This document shows, piece after piece, positions 16,344 to 23,666 of a DNA stretch of 64,000 nt. Below the pieces are notes generated by a model. That model ran no database searches, was not told the DNA's origin, and saw only the letters and a program-made list of their open reading frames with translations. The stretch covers positions 1-64,000 of the forward strand of contig JAFTNJ010000023.1 in the NCBI GenBank assembly GCA_017451915.1, in the 5' to 3' direction. The DNA comes from Clostridia bacterium (GTDB lineage: Bacteria > Bacillota > Clostridia > Oscillospirales > CAG-272). A program made the translations under genes and the position numbers. Positions within the stretch are counted from its first letter, which is position 1; every line of letters starts with the position of its first letter.

Positions 16344-16787
16344 TTGGCTGGAGTTTTTCTTTGTGTGATATCCGTAAAATGTGTGCCGCAATGGTTTGGA
16401 TACATTAAGATTAACGCCCAAGGCATTACATGGTGTGCTCCGTTTAGCAAAAAGATTGACTTTTTATATGATGACTTTACATTTGTTAGGATTGCTTATT
16501 ACACTCACATCTATAAAAAAAGATTTTTTCTTGTCTTGAGTCGTCGCTACTTGTCGCCTAACCAGTTAATAAATGTGAATCAATTAAGATCCAGTGAAAC
16601 ATTCGTTAAGATAAAAATAACACAAAGGCGTTTTCGTGTGCTTTCTGAAATTCTTCCCAATACAATAAGCCATAGCTTGATTGGCGCATGGAACGGTGAT
16701 TTTTCAAAAGGCAGTTTTAATATTGAGGCTGAAATGAAGAAGCAAGCTCAGCGTCGCAGACAGAGAAAAAAACGAAAAAAACGATAA
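16344..16787 (+). CDS. Unrecognised basic-tailed protein, 5' end uncertain
   Basis: About 147 residues from the TTG at 16344: a hydrophobic start (the open frame runs back to 16272 and adds KIIVAIIYLAG, so a membrane anchor is likely), a beta-rich middle with aromatic residues (FTFVRIAYYTHIYKKRFF), and a strongly basic tail of Lys/Arg/Gln. No ATG is present in frame and no Shine-Dalgarno sequence precedes any candidate, although a consensus promoter lies at 16249-16277. Base composition is clearly more AT-rich than the neighbours, hinting at acquisition. It may be a gene with a rare start or a 5'-decayed pseudogene. Function unknown; flanked by thrS and the Dlt-like cassette with terminators on both sides. 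Confidence 0.5.
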   Translation: MAGVFLCVISVKCVPQWFGYIKINAQGITWCAPFSKKIDFLYDDFTFVRIAYYTHIYKKRFFLVLSRRYLSPNQLINVNQLRSSETFVKIKITQRRFRVLSEILPNTISHSLIGAWNGDFSKGSFNIEAEMKKQAQRRRQRKKRKKR

Positions 16788-16796
16788 GTTTGATTG

Positions 16797-16836
16797 TTTC
16801 CGCACGGTTTAAAACAATCCGTGCGGGAACTTTTTT
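16797..16836 (+). terminator. Terminator after the orphan gene
   Basis: CCGCACGG (16800-16807) with CCGTGCGG (16819-16826), extended by TT/AA pairs, then six T at 16831-16836. Confidence 0.8.
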
Positions 16837-16865
16837 AATCTTTTGAAAATCTTTTGCAAATCGCA

Positions 16866-16895
16866 TTGACACCGACATGCAAGATAAGGTATAAT
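16866..16895 (+). promoter_or_regulatory. Promoter of the acyl-carrier/MBOAT cassette
   Basis: TTGACA (16866-16871), 18-base spacer, TATAAT (16890-16895). TTAGGAG (16914-16920) precedes the ATG at 16927. Confidence 0.75.
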
Positions 16896-16926
16896 AAATA
16901 AAATCTATTTATTTTAGGAGTACAAA

Positions 16927-17154
16927 ATGGAAGAATTACTGTTAATTTTAAAGCGTATGCATCCCGACGTGGATTTTGAAACCAACGATGATCTGATTGG
17001 AGAAGGCGTTTTGGATTCTTTGGATATTGTGACTCTCATCACCGAAATCAATACCACCTTTGACGTGGCGATTCCTGCCGAGGAGGTCATTCCCGAAAAC
17101 TTCAACAGTGCCGAGGCGATCTTTGCCATGATCGAGCGACTGGACGAGGAATAA
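16927..17154 (+). CDS. DltC-like acyl/aminoacyl carrier protein
   Basis: A 75-residue acidic four-helix carrier protein. The 4'-phosphopantetheine attachment serine is Ser31 in GEGVLDSLDIV. The second half (FDVAIPAEEVIPENFNSAEAI) resembles D-alanyl carrier protein DltC more than the fatty acid ACP (which has a DSLD plus strongly acidic helix II pattern). It would hold an acyl or aminoacyl thioester on its prosthetic arm and hand it to the membrane acyltransferase encoded next, 37 bases on. No adenylating ligase (DltA) is in the window, so what loads it is unknown. Confidence 0.85.
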   Translation: MEELLLILKRMHPDVDFETNDDLIGEGVLDSLDIVTLITEINTTFDVAIPAEEVIPENFNSAEAIFAMIERLDEE

Positions 17155-17191
17155 ATTGCATCACTCAACATTTTGAAAGGAGGAAAGCCGG

Positions 17192-18781
17192 TTGGAGTTT
17201 CATTCAACGTCATTTTTATTGTTTGCGTTTGTCACATTATTGCTTTACTTCACCGTTCCAAAGCGCTTCCAATGGTGGATCTTGCTGGCGGCAAACTACG
17301 TGTTTTACGCATTTGCGGGTCTTAAATACCTGGCTTTTCTTCTTTTTACAACCTTGGTTGCTTACGTTATTGCAAGATGGATGCAACAACGGATTGACGC
17401 AGAGGATGCCTACGTTCTGGCACATAGAGATACCATGGAAAAGGCCGAGCGCAAGGCCTTTCGAAGCAGTGAGAAAAAGAAACGGTTGCACCTTCTTTTG
17501 ACGGGGCTTTTCCTGACCCTTGGTCTGCTTGCCGTGGTAAAGTACACCGGCTTTGTTCTTTCAGGAGTGCGAACCATCTGGGTTTCTATGGGGAACCGTC
17601 CTTTTTCGGTTCCAACCCTGCTCTTGCCTTTGGGAATCTCCTTTTACACCTTTCAAACGGTAGGCTATTTGATCGACGTGTATCGCAAAAAGATCAAAGC
17701 CGAGAGGAATCTTGCTAAATTTGCCTTGTTTGTGTCATTCTTCCCGCAACTGATCCAGGGACCGCTCAGTCGGTTTGGGGATTTGGGAGAGCAACTGACA
17801 TCTCCCCATGCCTTTTCCGGTTCCGCCTTTGGTGCGGGTTTGCTTCGGGTCGTTTGGGGATATTTTAAAAAGATCGTTGTGGCTGACACCGCCATGATTG
17901 CCGTGCGCACTTTGGTGGAACAAAGTACTGCCTACAACGGCGTTTACGTGTTCCTCTTGATCCTGCTGTATTCGGTGCAGATCTATGGCGACTTTACCGG
18001 TGGCATTGATATTACCATCGGTCTTTCCGAAATGATGGGAATTCGCCTGGCCGAGAACTTCAACCGTCCCTTTGCCTCCCGCTCCACTAAGGAATATTGG
18101 CGGCGTTGGCACATCACCATGGGGGCATGGTTTACCGATTACGTATTTTATCCTCTGTCGGTGAGCAATTCCATGCAAAGGCTTTCCAAGTGGTCCAGAG
18201 CCCATTTGGGGGAACAAATCGGGAAACGTCTGCCGGTGTATTTTGCCACCGTTGTAACCTGGTTTTTGACGGGCCTTTGGCATGGCGCCGGAATGAATTT
18301 TATCGTTTGGGGGCTGTTGAATTGCCTTGTGATCCTTGTGTCCCAAGAGCTGCAACCGCTTTACACCCGTTTTCACAAACGCTTTCCCGGATTGGCAGAA
18401 CGAAAGGGCTGGCAGATTTTTCAATGCGTACGCACCTTTCTTCTCATGGGCTGGATCCGCTCCCTGGATTGTTACCGCGATGTTTCCAAGACCTTCTACC
18501 TGTGGGGGACGGTATTTACCAAATGGAATCTTCCTGCACTTTTGGCAGGAGGCTGGCTGGATCTGGGGCTTTCCGTGGTGGATTGGTTTGTTCTTGGAGG
18601 GGGAATCCTCTTGATCTTTGCCGTCAGCCAGCTGGGAAAGCGGGAACCGTTACGTTACCGCTTGGTCAAGCGTCCCGCGGTTCTTTGTCTTTGTATTTGT
18701 ATTTTGACGGTTTTGATCCTGCTTTTTGGCTCCTATGGCATCGGCTATGACGCCTCGGATTTTATCTACGGTCAATTTTAA
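17192..18781 (+). CDS. MBOAT-family O-acyltransferase (DltB/AlgI-like)
   Basis: A 529-residue multi-pass membrane protein, about eleven hydrophobic segments. The MBOAT signature is present: RRWHITMGAWFTDYVFYPL (His307) and WHGAGMNFIVWG with the presumed catalytic His364. PLGISFYTFQTVGYLIDVYR and FVSFFPQLIQGPLSRF are typical of the AlgI/DltB branch, which moves acyl groups from a cytoplasmic donor across the membrane to extracellular polymers. Start is TTG at 17192: AAAGGAGGA lies 8 bases upstream and no ATG fits. Followed by the SGNH-like gene (17-base gap), so the cassette mirrors dltC-dltB-dltD. Confidence 0.92.
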   Translation: MEFHSTSFLLFAFVTLLLYFTVPKRFQWWILLAANYVFYAFAGLKYLAFLLFTTLVAYVIARWMQQRIDAEDAYVLAHRDTMEKAERKAFRSSEKKKRLHLLLTGLFLTLGLLAVVKYTGFVLSGVRTIWVSMGNRPFSVPTLLLPLGISFYTFQTVGYLIDVYRKKIKAERNLAKFALFVSFFPQLIQGPLSRFGDLGEQLTSPHAFSGSAFGAGLLRVVWGYFKKIVVADTAMIAVRTLVEQSTAYNGVYVFLLILLYSVQIYGDFTGGIDITIGLSEMMGIRLAENFNRPFASRSTKEYWRRWHITMGAWFTDYVFYPLSVSNSMQRLSKWSRAHLGEQIGKRLPVYFATVVTWFLTGLWHGAGMNFIVWGLLNCLVILVSQELQPLYTRFHKRFPGLAERKGWQIFQCVRTFLLMGWIRSLDCYRDVSKTFYLWGTVFTKWNLPALLAGGWLDLGLSVVDWFVLGGGILLIFAVSQLGKREPLRYRLVKRPAVLCLCICILTVLILLFGSYGIGYDASDFIYGQF

Positions 18782-18798
18782 TCTACATAAGGAATGAA

Positions 18799-19830
18799 AT
18801 GAAGAAAAAAATAGTTTGCTCAGTGGGCATTGTTTGCATTCTGCTTGTCACGGTGCTTTTGCTTGGCTTTTTGCAAATGCTTCTCATGCCCAAATATCAA
18901 AGCGTCTCCCGGGAGGGCTCACTGATTGGGGAATATTACGCCGAGGATACTGCCCACGACGTCCTGTTTGTTGGAGATTGTGAGGTGTATGAAAGCTTCA
19001 CACCGCCCACTCTGTGGGAGGAATACGGAATCACCTCCTACATTCGCGGAAGTGCTCAACAATTGTCCTGGCAATCCTATTACCTTTTGGAGGAGATGCT
19101 GAAATACGAAACACCCAAGGTCGTGGTGTTCAACGTCCTCTCCCTGAAGTACGGCGAGCCTCAGGACGAGGCCTACAACCGCATGACTTTGGACGGTATG
19201 CAATGGTCGTCCTCTAAATGGAAAGCGATTCGGGCTTCCATGACCGAGGAAGAAACCCTCACCTCCTATCTGTTCCCGCTTTTGCGCTTTCATAGCCGTT
19301 GGAAGGGTCTGACGGCCGAGGATTGGGACTGCCTTTTTTCCAAGCCCACCGTCTCCCATAACGGATATTTGATGCAAACCGGGATCAAGGGAGGCAAAAG
19401 CGACCGTGTTGGCGTTCCTTTGGCCGATTACACACTCCCGGAAACCTCCATGAATTATTTGGAGGCTATGCGGCAGCTGTGTGAAGAGAAGGGCATTTCC
19501 CTGATTTTGATAAAAGCCCCCGCCAATGATTGGAAATACTACTGGTATGACGAATGGGATGCGCAGATCACGGCGTATGCCGAAACGCACGGCTTACCCT
19601 ACTATAACTTTATCCCGCTTTGCGAGGAGATCGGCATTGATTGGAGCACCGACACCTACGACGCAGGAGTTCACCTCAACGTGTACGGAGCCGAAAAGCT
19701 GACCTCCTATTTTGGGGCGATCCTGGCCGAAGAATTTGGATTGGAGGATGGCCGCAACGATCCCGCTCTTACAGCGGTGTGGTCAAAGAAGCTGACCGCC
19801 TATTACCAAGAAAGGAATCAAGAATCATGA
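18799..19830 (+). CDS. Membrane-anchored SGNH-like (DltD/AlgX-type) protein with GDC motif
   Basis: A 343-residue protein with one N-terminal membrane anchor (residues 5-30) and an extracytoplasmic domain. The block I motif FVGDCEVYESF (Cys61) replaces the usual GDS serine with Cys. The C-terminal DAGVHLN (Asp288, His292) fits the Asp-His pair of SGNH hydrolases. IKAPAN near 240 is a further family-like element. By position after an MBOAT gene it is the DltD/AlgX analogue, completing transfer of the acyl group to the wall or surface polymer. The Cys may still serve as nucleophile; activity is unproven. The stop overlaps the next start as ATGA. Confidence 0.75.
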   Translation: MKKKIVCSVGIVCILLVTVLLLGFLQMLLMPKYQSVSREGSLIGEYYAEDTAHDVLFVGDCEVYESFTPPTLWEEYGITSYIRGSAQQLSWQSYYLLEEMLKYETPKVVVFNVLSLKYGEPQDEAYNRMTLDGMQWSSSKWKAIRASMTEEETLTSYLFPLLRFHSRWKGLTAEDWDCLFSKPTVSHNGYLMQTGIKGGKSDRVGVPLADYTLPETSMNYLEAMRQLCEEKGISLILIKAPANDWKYYWYDEWDAQITAYAETHGLPYYNFIPLCEEIGIDWSTDTYDAGVHLNVYGAEKLTSYFGAILAEEFGLEDGRNDPALTAVWSKKLTAYYQERNQES

Positions 19831-20312
19831 TCAAAAAAATAGTTGCCGTCCTGATTTTACTGAGTACCGTATGTTTCCTCCTGGTCGGGTGCGGAACGGA
19901 GGGCACCGCGCAAGACGTCACCTACACCTTTGCGGTTGGTTCAACCACCGTTGCCATTGATGCTCCCGCAGCATCCCTTCTGGAAGCGCTTGGTGCTTGG
20001 TCTGACTATGCCGAATCCCCCTCCTGCGCGTTTGAGGGAATGGATAAGGTTTACACCTACGCGAGCTTTGAATTGGAAACCTACTGCCTTGGCGGCGTGG
20101 ATTATATTGCCGCCGTGCATCTGTTGGATGACTCGGTGACGACCCGTAAGGGAATTCGCATCGGTAGCACCGCGCAGGAGGTACTGGATGCCTATGGAAC
20201 ACCCGCATCCCAAAGCGATGCTGCAATCGTCTACACCGCCACGGGAATGAAGCTTCAATTTTTACTGCGGGATGGCGTGGTGACCAACATTCAATATTTG
20301 AAAAACAGTTAA
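19827..20312 (+). CDS. Small lipoprotein of the Dlt-like cassette
   Basis: A 161-residue lipoprotein: signal MIKKIVAVLILLSTVCFLLVGC with lipobox LVGC. The mature part ends with IRIGSTAQEVLDAYGTP, which resembles the SmpA/BamE-like 'G-x-T-x-x-E-V' element of small surface-binding domains, then a beta-hairpin (MKLQFLLRDGVVTNIQYL). Translationally coupled to the SGNH-like gene by a 4-base overlap. It may position the acylation machinery or the acceptor polymer; that is only inferred from context. The transcript ends at the hairpin 20317-20357. Confidence 0.8.
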   Translation: MIKKIVAVLILLSTVCFLLVGCGTEGTAQDVTYTFAVGSTTVAIDAPAASLLEALGAWSDYAESPSCAFEGMDKVYTYASFELETYCLGGVDYIAAVHLLDDSVTTRKGIRIGSTAQEVLDAYGTPASQSDAAIVYTATGMKLQFLLRDGVVTNIQYLKNS

Positions 20313-20316
20313 CAAA

Positions 20317-20357
20317 GAACAGGCCGGCGAAAATCGTTGATTTCCGTCGGCCTGTTC
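20317..20357 (+). terminator. Terminator of the Dlt-like cassette
   Basis: GAACAGGCCG (20317-20326) with CGGCCTGTTC (20348-20357); the inner bases extend the stem (AAATC with GATTT). T-rich sequence follows only after a few bases. Confidence 0.7.
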
Positions 20358-20411
20358 CTGCATATTTTTGACTTTTCTCGAATATGTAAGAATAAGAGGG
20401 GAGGGGAGTCT

Positions 20412-20984
20412 ATGGAATTGGAGCAGATCACGGTTCGCCGTGCGGTACGTGTCGGATACCAGATTCTGTTGCGTATTCAGATCAATCTACTGTTGCCAAC
20501 GAATGCCACCGCAATACGGGACTTCTATCAAACCATGGCCGACGGTTGCCTGCGATGGGCCGAGGAGGACTACGGAGCACAGCTCAAAGCGGCGTATCAA
20601 GCCCTGGAGGATCCAAGAGAAAAGGCGCAGCAACGAATGCAAAAATATCACTTTCAAATGCGGCAATGCTATGAAGCGGATACATACATTGCGTTTCTTT
20701 GTGAGGGAATGCTCACCGGACGCTGGAACGGTGCCGGAGAGGGCTATTGGCGCGCCTCCTACGTTTGGAACAAGTCGGAGCAGACCCTGCTCCCGCCCTC
20801 CCAAATTTTGGCCCTCTTCTCTGACCGGTTGTCCATAAAGCGGCTTCCGTTTCGCCCGGACGGCGTGTACCCTGACGGAGAGGAATTGATCTTTTTTCGC
20901 AACGTGACCCATTCGACTCCCTTTGAAGAGCGCAAGATCCCTCTGGAAAAGCTGCAAGGCAACCAAGCATCCTCACAAAAATAA
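20412..20984 (+). CDS. Hypothetical protein
   Basis: A 190-residue soluble protein, not recognised. N-terminus MELEQITVRRAVRVGYQI, a helical middle (residues 35-85, charged), then a region of beta character with aromatic residues and a PDGVYPDGEELIFFR motif near 155 that loosely recalls the C-terminal part of DUF3298 domains. GAGGGGAG precedes the ATG. It has a terminator on either side and no clear partner. Confidence 0.6.
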   Translation: MELEQITVRRAVRVGYQILLRIQINLLLPTNATAIRDFYQTMADGCLRWAEEDYGAQLKAAYQALEDPREKAQQRMQKYHFQMRQCYEADTYIAFLCEGMLTGRWNGAGEGYWRASYVWNKSEQTLLPPSQILALFSDRLSIKRLPFRPDGVYPDGEELIFFRNVTHSTPFEERKIPLEKLQGNQASSQK

Positions 20985-20996
20985 CCACCAAACCTC

Positions 20997-21027
20997 CTCG
21001 GCAAGATCTTTTTGCCGAGCTTTTATT
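20997..21027 (+). terminator. Terminator
   Basis: CTCGGCAA (20997-21004) with TTGCCGAG (21012-21019), then CTTTTATTTT. Confidence 0.8.
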
Positions 21028-21062
21028 TTGGAGCGGAACGCGGGGAGCTTTTCATTTTTGTG

Positions 21063-21091
21063 TTTACAAATCAGCGCCGATATGATATAAT
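21063..21091 (+). promoter_or_regulatory. Promoter of the cupin gene
   Basis: TTTACA (21063-21068), 17-base spacer, TGATATAAT with TATAAT at 21086-21091. Confidence 0.7.
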
Positions 21092-21132
21092 AGAGCCATG
21101 CGATATTGCATTCTATTTATCAGGAGGTCTTT

Positions 21133-21486
21133 ATGAAAATTGAACTGAATTCACTTCCCGTGCAACACCTGACCAATTTCAACGGCGGAGAAAAAGAGCT
21201 GTTGGCCAATCTGTTTTTTGACGGTGTCAATAAGATCCTGCGCGGACGCCTGGTCCCCGGGGCCAGCATCGGCTACCATTGCCATGCCACCTCATCGGAG
21301 ATCATTTATATTCTTTCCGGCAAGGGAACCGTGTACGTCAATGAGAAGGATACGGGAATGGAGCAGGCCGTGCGTGAGGAGCTTTCTCCCGAGGATTGCC
21401 ACTACTGTCCCAAGGGCTGGTATCACTCACTGGTCAATGAGGGGCAGGAGGATCTTGTCTTTTTTGCAGTGGTTCCACAACAGTAA
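21133..21486 (+). CDS. Cupin domain protein
   Basis: A 117-residue single-domain cupin. The first metal-binding motif is GYHCHATSSEIIYILSGKG (His-x-His ... Glu), and the second half has CHYCPKGWYHSLVNEG with the conserved His, so the usual 3-His-1-Glu site is complete. Likely a small metal-dependent isomerase, lyase or sugar-binding protein; substrate unknown. AGGAGG precedes the ATG. Stand-alone transcription unit. Confidence 0.88.
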   Translation: MKIELNSLPVQHLTNFNGGEKELLANLFFDGVNKILRGRLVPGASIGYHCHATSSEIIYILSGKGTVYVNEKDTGMEQAVREELSPEDCHYCPKGWYHSLVNEGQEDLVFFAVVPQQ

Positions 21487-21581
21487 TTTTTTGGTTTCTT
21501 TCTACAATTTTTGACGATGTCAAGCAGAAAAAAAGTTTTGTTTTGTATAAAACGCCCATTTCATTTTTTTGAAAAATATGG

Positions 21582-21587
21582 TATAAT
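21582..21587 (+). promoter_or_regulatory. -10 element before the CarD-type gene
   Basis: TATAAT at 21582-21587, with no good -35 at the normal distance (TTTCAT). CarD-type regulators act at such promoters, but self-regulation here is speculation. Confidence 0.4.
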
Positions 21588-21620
21588 ATTAGTACAAAAC
21601 CTTATGTAGCGGAGGTCGTC

Positions 21621-22127
21621 ATGTTTCAAAAGGATGATTACGTTTTTTATGAATCGGGCGGGATCTGTCAGATTTCCGATATCCAAAAGGCACCTTTGGA
21701 TAGTATGCCTTCGGATCGTCTTTATTACGTGATGCAATCGCTTCACGACCGCAACAGTGTGATGTATATTCCCGTGGATAATGACCGTATTTTTGTGCGC
21801 AAGCTGCTCAATCGCGAGGAGGCCTCCTCGTTGGTAAAGCAGATCGCCGCGGTGGAGGCCATTGAGGAGAGCAACAGCAAGCTGTTGCGCACCAAATACA
21901 TTGAGGCCATGCGGACCCACGATCCCATCGAGTGGGTTCGGGTCATCAAGACCGTGTATCACCGTGCAAACAACTGTACCACCCGTACGCAACGTCTTTC
22001 CGAAACCGAGCGTTCCTTTGCCGAAACCGCCAAGCGCTATCTTTACACCGAGCTTGCCCTGGCATTGGAAATGAAGGAGTACGAGATGGAGGATTATATC
22101 ACCTCCTGTATTCAAATGGCAGAATAA
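21621..22127 (+). CDS. CarD family transcriptional regulator
   Basis: A 168-residue CarD/CdnL-like protein. The N-terminal Tudor-like RNA-polymerase-interacting domain is visible as MFQKDDYVFYESGGICQISD (usually F-x-x-G-D-x-V-x-x-x-x-x-G-x-G), then YYVMQSL and VMYIPVD; the C-terminal helical part (about 65-165) would touch upstream DNA. Members stabilise open promoter complexes through RNA polymerase beta. AGCGGAGG precedes the ATG. Convergent with ldh, sharing the terminator at 22141. Confidence 0.88.
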   Translation: MFQKDDYVFYESGGICQISDIQKAPLDSMPSDRLYYVMQSLHDRNSVMYIPVDNDRIFVRKLLNREEASSLVKQIAAVEAIEESNSKLLRTKYIEAMRTHDPIEWVRVIKTVYHRANNCTTRTQRLSETERSFAETAKRYLYTELALALEMKEYEMEDYITSCIQMAE

Positions 22128-22140
22128 TTTAGAACAAACA

Positions 22141-22173
22141 AAAGGAGAACACCGCGGTGTTCTCCTTTGTTTT
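22141..22173. terminator. Bidirectional terminator between carD-like gene and ldh
   Basis: AAAGGAGAACACC (22141-22153) with GGTGTTCTCCTTT (22156-22168), T-runs on both strands; it reaches the ldh stop codon at 22173. Confidence 0.8.
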
Positions 22174-23156
22174 CAGGTATGCAGAGCGTTTTCTTCCAGC
22201 CATTGGGCGGCTTCCTTCAGCTTTTTTGCCGATTGCCGCAGCTTGGTTTCCTCCTCCTCGTTCAGGGGAATTTCCAGCACCTGACGAATGCCCGCGCGAC
22301 TGACGATACATGGCAGGCTCATATATACACCCTCCAAACCGTAATGACCGTCTACCAGAGCCGATACCGGAAGAATGGTGTTTTCGTCGCGAAGAATGGC
22401 AGATACAATGCGTTTGACCGATTCGGCAATGGCAAAATAGGTGGCACCCTTGGCTTCAATGATCTTATAAGCACTGTCACGAACGTCGTAAAACAGACTG
22501 TCCAGCACGGCCTGATCGTAGCCGCGACCACAGCTCTCGCAGTAATGCGCCAGATCCACTCCCGAAATGTTGGCAGAGCTCCATACGGGAAGCTCGCTGT
22601 CACCGTGCTCTCCGATGATAAAGGAATGCACGTTACGGCTATCCACCCCGAGGTGTGTGCCCACCAGCTTTTTCAAGCGTGCCGTATCCAATACCGTTCC
22701 CGAGCCGATGACTCGATGGGCAGGGAATCCCGAAACACGGAAACTGACGTAGCTCAACACATCCACAGGATTGGTTACCACCAAAAGAATGGCGGTTTGA
22801 TTGTAGATGGCAATGTTTTTAACGATGGATTGAAAGATCCTGGCATTGGTGCGCAACAGATCCATACGGGTGTCTCCGGGCTTTTGCTTGGCTCCTGCGG
22901 TAATGATGATCAAACCGCAATCTGCCAGGTCCGAGTAATCTCCGGCGTAAATATCCATGGGGGTGTGAAAGGGAAGCCCGTGGGCAATGTCCGCTGCTTC
23001 TCCTTCGGCTTTTTTCATATCCAGATCCACCAGAACCATTTCCGAGAACCAGCCGGTCTGCATCAGCGTATAGGCCGTGGTGGCTCCTACGTTTCCGCAT
23101 CCGATGATGCCGCATTTTCGGTAGCTGCAGGCCTTTTCATAATGATAACGTTCCAT
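22173..23156 (-). CDS. ldh: L-lactate dehydrogenase
   Basis: NAD-dependent reduction of pyruvate to L-lactate. Rossmann loop GIIGCGNVGATTAYT at residues 16-30. Substrate loop GAKQKPGDTRMDLLRTN: the Gln before KPG is the lactate-specificity residue (malate dehydrogenases have Arg). TNPVDVL and GEHGDSELPVWS (catalytic His) are present. Length 327 is normal. The start is ATG 23156 behind AAAGGAAA; the frame upstream is AT-rich and unlikely to be translated. A -10-like TATACT lies at 23201-23196 on this strand. Confidence 0.96.
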   Translation of the reverse strand: MERYHYEKACSYRKCGIIGCGNVGATTAYTLMQTGWFSEMVLVDLDMKKAEGEAADIAHGLPFHTPMDIYAGDYSDLADCGLIIITAGAKQKPGDTRMDLLRTNARIFQSIVKNIAIYNQTAILLVVTNPVDVLSYVSFRVSGFPAHRVIGSGTVLDTARLKKLVGTHLGVDSRNVHSFIIGEHGDSELPVWSSANISGVDLAHYCESCGRGYDQAVLDSLFYDVRDSAYKIIEAKGATYFAIAESVKRIVSAILRDENTILPVSALVDGHYGLEGVYMSLPCIVSRAGIRQVLEIPLNEEEETKLRQSAKKLKEAAQWLEENALHT

Positions 23157-23243
23157 AATTTTAATTTCCTTTCCGTTTATTTTCGATTTTAAAGTAGTAT
23201 ACGCAAAATTAAAAAATATTTTCTTTGTTTTTGAAAAAAACTC

Positions 23244-23272
23244 TTGACAAACCGGGATTCCTATGCTATACT
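23244..23272 (+). promoter_or_regulatory. Promoter of the ylxM-ffh operon
   Basis: TTGACA (23244-23249), 17-base spacer, TGCTATACT with TATACT at 23267-23272. Confidence 0.75.
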
Positions 23273-23312
23273 TGTAAAGCAATTTGCTTTACACCTGATA
23301 TGAGGTGCCCAA

Positions 23313-23648
23313 ATGTTTGAAAAAAATTTAAAAATCGGATACTTGCTGGACTTTTACGGAGATATCCTTTCCGAGCGCAAGCGTTTGGTTATGAGTTATT
23401 ATTACAACGATGATCTTTCCTTGGGAGAGATCGCCGAGGAGATCGGGATCTCCCGCCAGGGAGTCCGCGATCTGATCAAAAAAGCAGAAGAGGAGCTTTC
23501 CTTTTATGAGGAAAAGCTTGGAATGGCAAAGCGCTTTCAACTCATCCGTACCCAGGCCGAGCAGCTGTTGGAGCTTTTGGAGCTGGGCGGCGGAGAAGAA
23601 AAAGCCTGCCGTTTAGCAAGAGAATTGACGGAAACAGCCCGTTCGTAA
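23313..23648 (+). CDS. ylxM: YlxM family protein (UPF0122)
   Basis: A 111-residue helix-turn-helix protein of the YlxM/p13 family: LLDFYGDILSERKRLVMSYYYNDDLSLGEIAEEIGISRQGVRDLIKKAE resembles sigma-70 region 4. Family members bind Ffh or the SRP RNA and sit directly upstream of ffh, as here (18-base gap). GAGGTG precedes the ATG. Confidence 0.92.
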   Translation: MFEKNLKIGYLLDFYGDILSERKRLVMSYYYNDDLSLGEIAEEIGISRQGVRDLIKKAEEELSFYEEKLGMAKRFQLIRTQAEQLLELLELGGGEEKACRLARELTETARS

Positions 23649-23666
23649 GGGAAGGAGGAGTACCGT

